Positions 1 to 5,241 of a stretch of DNA of 5,241 nucleotides are shown piece after piece. A model generated the notes under the pieces. It was not told the origin of the DNA. It saw nothing but the letters and a program-made list of their open reading frames with translations, and did not search any database. The stretch covers positions 1 through 5,241 of the forward strand of contig JAPUIM010000211.1 in the NCBI GenBank assembly GCA_027297025.1. The letters are read 5' to 3'. Source of the DNA: Bacteroidota bacterium. Lineage in GTDB: Bacteria; Bacteroidota; Bacteroidia; Cytophagales; Cyclobacteriaceae. The translations under genes were made by a program, and so were the position numbers. The first letter of the stretch is position 1, and each line of letters begins with the position of its first letter.

Positions 1-163
1 TTTGGATCTTAAATTTCCCCCCGGTTCCCAATCAGTAACCTTGGATTTCAATCAAGCTTACAACCCTTTTTGTGCCTATAATGAAAAGTTTAGTTGCCCT
101 CTTCCACCCTCTCAAAACCACCTAACCATACCCATTCGAGCTGGAGAAAAATCGCCAGGTTAA
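1..163 (+). CDS. DUF1684 family protein, 3' fragment (start off the left edge)
   Basis: The frame whose first full codon is at position 2 is open from the left edge to a TAA at 161-163 and encodes the last 53 residues of a protein. The fragment contains [20 protein letters not shown] followed by LPPSQNHL and IRAGEK. This matches the conserved C-terminal block of DUF1684 proteins as I know it: a DFN-AYNPxCAY stretch, a second cysteine in SCPLPP, and a terminal IRAGEK. The two cysteines are retained and the end falls where the family normally ends, so the gene appears intact at its 3' end. The biochemical role of the family is not established to my knowledge. It is on the same strand as pheT, 62 bases upstream, so readthrough into pheT is possible. 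The identification rests on the motif only, because most of the protein is outside the window. Confidence 0.85.
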   Translation, partial: LDLKFPPGSQSVTLDFNQAYNPFCAYNEKFSCPLPPSQNHLTIPIRAGEKSPG

Positions 164-191
164 TTAAGATAGTTTCCTATGTTGAATTGTT

Positions 192-199
192 TATTTTTG
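192..199 (+). promoter_or_regulatory. Candidate -7 promoter element upstream of pheT
   Basis: TATTTTTG fits the Bacteroidota -7 consensus TAnnTTTG exactly and lies in the only gap between the DUF1684 gene and pheT. It would give a short leader of about 20 bases before the ATG at 226. No good TTG-type -33 element sits about 19-21 bases upstream; the sequence there is TAGTTTCC. A competing reading pairs TTG at 182-184 with ATTTG at 207-211 at 19-base spacing, but its -7 lacks the leading TA. In an AT-rich gap either match could be chance. Confidence 0.3.
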
Positions 200-225
200 C
201 TTACTCATTTGACCAATCCGTCCAG

Positions 226-2640
226 ATGAAAATATCATTCAAGTGGCTTCAGGAATACATTCACTTAGAAGGTTCTGCTGAAGAAATCGGTAAACTTTTA
301 ACCAGTTCGGGACTTGAGGTAGAGGCCATAGAAAAATTTGAAACCATTCCCGGTAGCCTCAAAGGTCTGATGGTTGGAGAAGTTAAGGAATGTAAAGCCC
401 ATCCCAATGCGGATAAGTTAAAGTTAACAAAGGTGGATATTGACCGGGAGGACCTGTTAAATATTGTTTGCGGAGCACCCAACGTAAATAATGGACAGAA
501 GGTGGTAGTAGCCCCCGTAGGATCAACAATTTACCCCTTTGATGGAGATCCAGTCAAAATCAATAAAGCAAAAATTAGGGGAGAGGTTTCCGAAGGGATG
601 ATTTGTGCAGAAGATGAGATAGGACTTGGATCAGGACATGAAGGAATTCTGGTGCTGAATACCGATCTTCCAAATGGAACTCCCGCGGCAGATTTTTTCA
701 AATTCGAAAGTGATCAAATTTTTGATATAGGGCTCACCCCTAATCGAGCCGATGCTATTTCGCACCTGGGAGTAGCCCGGGATTTGAAAGCCCTAACCGG
801 AGAAAAAATTAAGTTTCCATCAGTAGAAAATTTTAAAGTTGATAACCACGATCTGGTAATACCAGTCGAAGTAGAAGATCCTCAAGGTTGTCCCAGATAT
901 TCGGGAATAACTATCACCAAGACCACTATTGCAGAATCTCCTGATTGGCTACAAAACAAATTAAAGTCAATCGGTCTTTCCCCTATCAACAATGTGGTCG
1001 ATGCTACCAATTTGGTATTACATGAATTAGGGCAGCCCCTTCATGCCTTTGATGCAGATAAGATCAAAGGAGGAAAGGTGATTGTAAAAAAACTACCTCA
1101 GGATTCATCTTTTATCACTCTAGATGAAAAAGAGAGAAAGCTTCAAGATTTCGATTTGATGATCTGCGACACAAAAGAAGGCATGTGTATAGCAGGAGTT
1201 TTTGGAGGGATACAATCGGGGATCAACGATTCTACCAAAAACATTTTTTTGGAAAGTGCCTATTTTTCTCCTGACTATATACGCAAAACGGCCCAGTATC
1301 ATGGTTTAAAGACCGATGCATCTTTTCGATTCGAACGTGGCACCGATCCAAGAATGACTGTATTGGCATTAAAACGTGCCGCGATGTTGATCAAGGAATT
1401 AACTGGAGGATCTATCTCCTCTGATATAATTGACGTATACCCCTTTGAAATTGCCAATTTTGAAACCAGGGTGCTTTACCAACATATCGATCGTTTGATT
1501 GGAAAAACAATAGATCGAGATGAGATTCATAACATTTTACAATCTTTAGACATCGAAGTGAAAGATGATAATGCTAAGGGCTTCACAGCTTCTATCCCTC
1601 CCTATCGAGTTGATGTACTACGGGAAGCTGATGTGATCGAAGAAATTTTGCGAATACATGGATACGATAATGTAGAAATTCCTTCCGCCGTGGGAAGTCA
1701 ATACCTAGCTGAGTTTCCGGAATTAGATAAAAATCAAATTCAATACCAACTCACGGATTTTCTGGTGGCCAACGGGTTTAATGAGATCATTACCAATTCA
1801 TTGACCAAACCGCAGTATGTGGATCTTGTAGAGGGATTAGAAGCTGATTCAAATGTGGTCATATTAAACAAACTAAGTGAGGAGTTGGGAGTGCTAAGGC
1901 AAAGTCTACTATTTTCAGGTTTAGAAGTTATAACACACAACATCAACCGTCAACAAAAAGATTTATACTTTTTTGAGTTCGGAAAAACCTATGTGAAAGA
2001 AGGTGACAAATATCGGGAAACCAAACACTTATCCTTATTCATGACCGGTAATATTGAATCCGAAAATTGGCAATATAAATCAAGAGAAATAGAATTTTAT
2101 GATCTTTCCTATTGGGTTCACAAAATTTTGAATAAATTTAGTGTAACAAATTTTAACTCGAAGGTAGTCGAGTATCCCGTTTTTGACTATGGTATGGAAA
2201 TCACTGTTGGCCCTCAATCCATAGTTACCTTGGGGAAAGTCAAAAACAAGCTACTTGCGCCTTTTGATTTAAAAGATAAAATATTTTTTGCCGATTTTGA
2301 CTGGCAACAACTTTTGAAAAAGACCAAAAGTGATTTCGAAGTAAAACCGATTTCCAAATTCCCCGAAGTGCGAAGAGACCTATCATTAGTTATCGACAAG
2401 AAAGTTTCGTTCGAAACTATCAAACAAATTACCAAACGACAGGAAAACCGTCTACTAAAAAGAGTTGCTGTTTTTGATGTATATGAAGGCATAAGTATTG
2501 GTGCGGATAAGAAAGCTTATGCCTTGAGTTTTATATTGCAGGACAATCAGAAAACTTTGACCGACCAGGTGATTGATAAGGCTATGGGAAAATTGATGAA
2601 AACTTTTGAACATGAATTAGGTGCTATTATCAGAAAATAA
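226..2640 (+). CDS. pheT: Phenylalanine--tRNA ligase beta subunit
   Basis: This is the beta chain of the cytoplasmic alpha2beta2 phenylalanyl-tRNA synthetase, which charges tRNA-Phe and edits mischarged Tyr-tRNA. It has 804 residues, normal for the long bacterial form. Visible domains, in order: an N-terminal segment beginning MKISFKWLQEYI; an EMAPII-like tRNA-binding OB fold (about 43-155, with AHPNADKLK and CGAPN); the B3/B4 editing region (about 214-390, with RYSG, VVDATN and GQPLHAFD); the B5 domain (about 413-486, with IPPYRVDVLREADVIEEILR, which carries the Asp463/Asp469/Glu472/Glu473 acidic cluster); a synthetase-like core; and a C-terminal FDX-ACB anticodon-binding domain (about 706-804, starting PISKFPEVRRDLSLV). 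The frame stays open upstream to about 94, but family proteins start at MKISFKWL and the extra stretch overlaps the DUF1684 gene, so ATG 226 is chosen. No Shine-Dalgarno is present. The alpha subunit gene pheS is not in the window, as is common in Bacteroidota. Confidence 0.97.
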   Translation: MKISFKWLQEYIHLEGSAEEIGKLLTSSGLEVEAIEKFETIPGSLKGLMVGEVKECKAHPNADKLKLTKVDIDREDLLNIVCGAPNVNNGQKVVVAPVGSTIYPFDGDPVKINKAKIRGEVSEGMICAEDEIGLGSGHEGILVLNTDLPNGTPAADFFKFESDQIFDIGLTPNRADAISHLGVARDLKALTGEKIKFPSVENFKVDNHDLVIPVEVEDPQGCPRYSGITITKTTIAESPDWLQNKLKSIGLSPINNVVDATNLVLHELGQPLHAFDADKIKGGKVIVKKLPQDSSFITLDEKERKLQDFDLMICDTKEGMCIAGVFGGIQSGINDSTKNIFLESAYFSPDYIRKTAQYHGLKTDASFRFERGTDPRMTVLALKRAAMLIKELTGGSISSDIIDVYPFEIANFETRVLYQHIDRLIGKTIDRDEIHNILQSLDIEVKDDNAKGFTASIPPYRVDVLREADVIEEILRIHGYDNVEIPSAVGSQYLAEFPELDKNQIQYQLTDFLVANGFNEIITNSLTKPQYVDLVEGLEADSNVVILNKLSEELGVLRQSLLFSGLEVITHNINRQQKDLYFFEFGKTYVKEGDKYRETKHLSLFMTGNIESENWQYKSREIEFYDLSYWVHKILNKFSVTNFNSKVVEYPVFDYGMEITVGPQSIVTLGKVKNKLLAPFDLKDKIFFADFDWQQLLKKTKSDFEVKPISKFPEVRRDLSLVIDKKVSFETIKQITKRQENRLLKRVAVFDVYEGISIGADKKAYALSFILQDNQKTLTDQVIDKAMGKLMKTFEHELGAIIRK

Positions 2641-2641
2641 T

Positions 2642-2932
2642 ATGGATCAATTTAAGACTAACCTTCTCAATCTGGAAAGAAAAATAAAAATCCTTTTAGC
2701 AGAATATAAATCAGTAAAAGATGAATTGGTGTCGGTAATACAAGAGAACAGTGGGCTAAAGGAACATCTGAAGCAAAAAGATGAACAAATTGGCCATTTT
2801 CAAAATAGGAATAAAATTAGTAAAATTGCAGAGCATATAGGAGCAGAAGCTAGAGATACTGCTGGACTAAAAACTAAAATAAACCAATATATTAAAGAGA
2901 TAGACAAGTGCATATTGCACTTAAGTGAATAA
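2642..2932 (+). CDS. Small coiled-coil protein between pheT and zapA, possible divisome partner
   Basis: A 96-residue hydrophilic protein with no signal peptide or membrane segment. Residues about 4-55 form a heptad-rich coiled coil (LLNLERKIKILLAEYKSVKD and onward). A second conserved-looking block covers 57-91, with NKISKIAEHI and then KINQYIKEIDKCI. I recognise this arrangement from unnamed proteins encoded just before zapA in many Bacteroidota, but know no demonstrated function. Its ATG lies one base after the pheT stop and its stop is four bases before the zapA start, so it is almost certainly co-transcribed and probably translationally coupled with both. An upstream in-frame start at 2621 would overlap pheT and is less likely. 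By size, coiled-coil character and position it could be a ZapB-like partner of ZapA; that is inference, and I see no convincing ZapB sequence signature. Confidence 0.88.
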   Translation: MDQFKTNLLNLERKIKILLAEYKSVKDELVSVIQENSGLKEHLKQKDEQIGHFQNRNKISKIAEHIGAEARDTAGLKTKINQYIKEIDKCILHLSE

Positions 2933-2936
2933 TCAT

Positions 2937-3221
2937 ATGGGAGATCTTTCCATAAAAATAAAAATTGCAGATAGGGAATATCCTATGAGGGTGAAGCCGG
3001 ACGATGAAGAGAAGATTAGGAAAGCTGGCAAGCTTATCAATGAAAAAATAAAATCTTATAAGGAAAAGTTTGGCATTGATGACAAGCAAGACTTGTTGGC
3101 CATGGTTTCATTTGATATTCTAATCGATAAAATTGAAACAGATCGGAATATGGAAAATAGCGATGAGAATATTTCAAATAAAATCAACTACTTAAATAAT
3201 TTGATCTCTCAGTCGCTCTAA
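2937..3221 (+). CDS. zapA: Cell division protein ZapA
   Basis: A 94-residue cytoplasmic protein of the ZapA family, which binds and cross-links FtsZ protofilaments to stabilise the Z ring. The N-terminal beta/alpha head is clear: MGDLSIKIKIADREYPMRV, then PDDEEKIRKAGKLINEKI at 21-38. The central segment FGIDDKQDLLAMVSFDILID (45-64) is typical of the Bacteroidota form, and the C-terminal tail to residue 94 is the predicted coiled-coil dimerisation helix. Length is normal for the family. A GTG at 2925 is in frame but would overlap the preceding gene and add NNH before the family N-terminus, so ATG 2937 is preferred. There is no Shine-Dalgarno. It is the third gene of the tight pheT cluster, which suggests its level follows that transcription unit. 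Confidence 0.95.
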   Translation: MGDLSIKIKIADREYPMRVKPDDEEKIRKAGKLINEKIKSYKEKFGIDDKQDLLAMVSFDILIDKIETDRNMENSDENISNKINYLNNLISQSL

Positions 3222-3285
3222 TCCCACAACCCCATTTATCTATTAAATCTTTAATGGTATTTAGCTAGTCCAGTCAGTCAATCAA

Positions 3286-3300
3286 CTGCATTATATGCAG
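3286..3300. repeat. Short inverted repeat in the zapA-rny spacer
   Basis: CTGCAT (3286-3291) and ATGCAG (3295-3300) form a perfect 6-bp stem around a 3-base TAT loop, or 5 bp around a 5-base loop. A second weak stem, ATCTA (3311-3315) with TAGAT (3323-3327), abuts the rny start codon, and CCATT (3232-3236) can pair with AATGG (3253-3257). None is followed by a T run, so a terminator after zapA is unlikely. They could be a 5' UTR structure, part of a small RNA, or chance. Confidence 0.35.
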
Positions 3301-3327
3301 CTTATTGTTAATCTAAAATTTATAGAT

Positions 3328-4893
3328 ATGGACGGACTTACATATTTCCTCATTGCCTCGTTACTGGGCATTGGGATTGGAGCAGGAGTAGGTCGGCTGT
3401 TGTTGATCAGGTCTATTCAACAAAGGAAAAATAAATCTGAAGAGCAGGCCCAACTCATCATCAAAGAGGCCAATATGACAGCCGAGAGTATCAAAAAAGA
3501 CAAGATCCTGGAAGCCAAAGAAAAGCTTTTGAAATTAAAGACAGATTTTGAGGAAGAAGCTATCCGCAAAAAGAACCAAATTATTTCCAACGAAAACAAA
3601 CTTAAACAACGTGAACAACACTTATCCAGGCAGATGGAAAAGGTAGATCGCAAAGATCAGGAGTTGGAGAGCGTCAGAGAAAATCTTTCAACACAAATGG
3701 AATTGGTGAAAAGGAAGCGGGAAGAAATGGACAAGGTAAAAGAACAGCAGGTGAATATTTTGGAAAAAATTGCCAATCTGTCTGCTGATGAGGCCACAGA
3801 ACAACTAATTGAAACCTTGCGCGATGAGGCCAAATCCAAGGCTTCTTCCTATATCAAGGATATTGTGGAAGAAGCTAAGCTTTCAGCTACCAAGGAAGCA
3901 AAAAAGGTAGTTATTGAAACCATCCAAAGAACCGCACCTGAACACGCCATAGAAAACTGCGTTTCTGTTTTCCATATCGAGAGTGATGATATTAAGGGTA
4001 AAGTAATCGGAAGGGAAGGACGGAACATCCGGGCCTTGGAATCGGCTACTGGAGTAGAGATCATTGTGGATGATACTCCGGAAGCGATCATTATCTCAGG
4101 TTTCGATCCGGTAAGAAGGGAAATAGCTCGTTTATCCCTACACCGACTAGTACAAGACGGGCGAATACACCCCGCACGTATAGAAGAGATTGTAGCAAAA
4201 ACTGTGAAAAATATTGATGAGGAAATTGTGGAGATTGGAGAGCGTACAGTAATCGATCTGGGTATTCATGGATTGCATCCTGAACTGATCAAACTGGTGG
4301 GACGAATGCGGTTCCGCTCCTCTTATGGTCAGAACCTATTGCAGCACTCAAGGGAAGTGGCAAAGCTCAGTTCCACCATGGCTTCAGAATTGGGCTTAAA
4401 TGCCAAACTGGCCAAACGAGCAGGTCTGTTGCACGATATGGGAAAAGTTTGGACGGAAGAACCGGAGATGCCACATGCTTTGGTAGGTCTGGATCTGGCT
4501 AAAAAGTACAAGGAACACCCGGAAGTTTGCAATGCAATTGGGGCCCACCACGATGAAATTGAAATGACCTCCATGTTATCGCCAATTGTTCAAGCCTGTG
4601 ACGCCATCTCCGGATCCAGGCCCGGAGCCCGACGTGAAATCGCTGAGTCCTATATCAAAAGACTGAAAGATCTGGAAGCATTGGCTTTAGAGTTTGATGG
4701 TGTACATAAATGTTACGCGATTCAGGCTGGTCGGGAATTGCGGGTGCTGGTAGATGCGGAAAATGTAACTGATCAACGCGCCACAGAACTGTCACTAGAC
4801 ATTTCGCAAAAGATAGAGAAAGAGATGCAATACCCCGGGCAGATAAAAATTACCGTAATCCGGGAAATGAGATCGGTGAATTACGCGAAGTAA
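3328..4893 (+). CDS. rny: Ribonuclease Y, membrane-anchored endoribonuclease
   Basis: RNase Y initiates mRNA decay by endonucleolytic cleavage from the inner face of the membrane. The 521 residues show the full family layout. One N-terminal membrane segment lies at about 4-26 ([17 protein letters not shown]). A long charged coiled coil covers about 30-165. A KH RNA-binding domain follows at about 212-275 with the GREGRN loop at 228-233. A metal-dependent HD domain has QHS (His340), LLHDMGKV (His369-Asp370), AHHDE (His407-His408) and [15 protein letters not shown] (Asp425); all expected metal ligands are present. The C-terminal part, with [13 protein letters not shown] and the end at VNYAK, is the usual one. 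An in-frame ATG at 3295 would add [11 protein letters not shown] ahead of the anchor, which family members lack, so ATG 3328 is chosen. No Shine-Dalgarno is present. It lies 106 bases after zapA and could share its transcript or have its own promoter, but no TAnnTTTG element is visible in the spacer. Confidence 0.97.
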   Translation: MDGLTYFLIASLLGIGIGAGVGRLLLIRSIQQRKNKSEEQAQLIIKEANMTAESIKKDKILEAKEKLLKLKTDFEEEAIRKKNQIISNENKLKQREQHLSRQMEKVDRKDQELESVRENLSTQMELVKRKREEMDKVKEQQVNILEKIANLSADEATEQLIETLRDEAKSKASSYIKDIVEEAKLSATKEAKKVVIETIQRTAPEHAIENCVSVFHIESDDIKGKVIGREGRNIRALESATGVEIIVDDTPEAIIISGFDPVRREIARLSLHRLVQDGRIHPARIEEIVAKTVKNIDEEIVEIGERTVIDLGIHGLHPELIKLVGRMRFRSSYGQNLLQHSREVAKLSSTMASELGLNAKLAKRAGLLHDMGKVWTEEPEMPHALVGLDLAKKYKEHPEVCNAIGAHHDEIEMTSMLSPIVQACDAISGSRPGARREIAESYIKRLKDLEALALEFDGVHKCYAIQAGRELRVLVDAENVTDQRATELSLDISQKIEKEMQYPGQIKITVIREMRSVNYAK

Positions 4894-4897
4894 GGGC

Positions 4898-4921
4898 TAA
4901 AGGATTTATGATAATCCTTTA
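4898..4921. terminator. Inverted repeat between convergent rny and sucD, likely bidirectional terminator
   Basis: TAAAGGATT (4898-4906) and AATCCTTTA (4913-4921) form a perfect 9-bp stem with a 6-base loop. It begins 4 bases after the rny stop and lies 17 bases beyond the sucD stop, where a terminator serving both converging genes is expected. There is no clear T run after the stem on either strand (CTTCATTGTC on the + side), and the stem is AT-rich, so it is a weak intrinsic terminator by the standard model. Confidence 0.55.
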
Positions 4922-4938
4922 CTTCATTGTCATAAAAC

Positions 4939-5241
4939 CTACTTTAAGACTTCCGCCATGGTGGTTCCGAGATCAGCTGGAGATTCAACCACATGAATCC
5001 CACAATCTTTCATGATCCTCATTTTTGCGGCGGCAGTATCATCTGCTCCACCAATGATGGCCCCGGCATGACCCATCCTCCTGCCCGGAGGAGCGGTTTG
5101 CCCTGCGATAAATCCCACTACCGGTTTGGAGCCATTCTCTTTGATCCAATAAGCTGCTTCTGCTTCCATACCTCCTCCTATCTCGCCGATCATGATGATC
5201 CCTTTAGTTTCGGGGTCAGCCATAAGTAATTTAATCGCATC
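4939..5241 (-). CDS. sucD: Succinate--CoA ligase (ADP-forming) alpha subunit, C-terminal part (start off the right edge)
   Basis: This is the last 101 residues of the alpha subunit of succinyl-CoA synthetase, the TCA-cycle enzyme that interconverts succinyl-CoA and succinate with ATP or GTP formation. The reading frame enters from the right edge as [20 protein letters not shown] and ends with a TAG at 4939-4941. Diagnostic features are the IMIGEIGG strand-loop, [20 protein letters not shown], and the active-site histidine in MGHAGAII (codon at 5068-5070), equivalent to the phosphohistidine of E. coli SucD (His246). The C-terminus [15 protein letters not shown] ends where the family normally ends. 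The internal ATG at 5221-5223 is not the start; the N-terminal two thirds, including the CoA-binding fold, lies outside the window. The gene converges on rny with a 45-base gap. The beta subunit gene sucC is not in the window. Confidence 0.97.
   Translation of the reverse strand, partial: DAIKLLMADPETKGIIMIGEIGGGMEAEAAYWIKENGSKPVVGFIAGQTAPPGRRMGHAGAIIGGADDTAAAKMRIMKDCGIHVVESPADLGTTMAEVLK

Noticed and set aside
94..225. N-terminal 44-residue extension of PheT from a TTG start
   Set aside because: Family proteins begin at MKISFKWL, and the first half of the extension overlaps a well-supported DUF1684 gene end in another frame.
164..225. T-box riboswitch or phenylalanine attenuator controlling pheT
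   Set aside because: The gap is only 62 bases, has no T-box bulge sequence, no terminator hairpin and no run of Phe codons.
3261..3285. Short tandem pattern CAGTCAGTCAATCAA as a possible repeat array or operator
   Set aside because: Only two full copies of a 4-base unit with a degenerate continuation; too short to distinguish from chance.
3295..3327. Earlier ATG for RNase Y adding 11 residues
   Set aside because: The family starts directly before the membrane anchor, and this ATG lies inside the right arm of the inverted repeat at 3286-3300.
261..4574. Several 60-92 codon open frames on the - strand within pheT, zapA and rny
   Set aside because: All are opposite confidently identified genes, are low-complexity Ser/Phe/Leu-rich translations, and have no independent motif support.
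4993..5229. 78-codon open frame on the + strand opposite sucD
   Set aside because: It lies antisense to strongly recognisable SucD coding sequence including the active-site histidine region; the translation resembles no family I know.

Overview
The window looks like ordinary chromosomal DNA from a member of the Bacteroidota, probably Cytophagia-like. This rests on three things: the gene order pheT - small coiled-coil gene - zapA - rny; protein sequences that read like that phylum's versions; and translation starts with A/T-rich upstream sequence and no Shine-Dalgarno motif. The base composition is moderately AT-rich. I see no transposase, integrase, phage gene, tRNA, rRNA or CRISPR array.

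Layout: positions 1-163 (+) are the 3' end of a DUF1684-family gene whose start is off the left edge. A 62-base gap follows. Four genes then run on the + strand: pheT (226-2640), a 96-residue coiled-coil protein (2642-2932), zapA (2937-3221) and rny (3328-4893). The first three are almost contiguous, with gaps of 1 and 4 bases, and should be one transcription unit. A 106-base spacer precedes rny and holds short inverted repeats. An inverted repeat at 4898-4921 lies between rny and the convergent gene sucD, whose 3' third (4939-5241, - strand) runs off the right edge.

The genes cover phenylalanyl-tRNA charging (PheT, beta chain), Z-ring assembly (ZapA and perhaps the coiled-coil protein), membrane-anchored mRNA turnover (RNase Y) and the TCA cycle (SucD). 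They are housekeeping genes, not an accessory system.

I did not find an exciting new system. The least explained items are the small coiled-coil protein next to zapA, the spacer before rny, and a 16-codon reading frame that overlaps the pheT start as ATGA.
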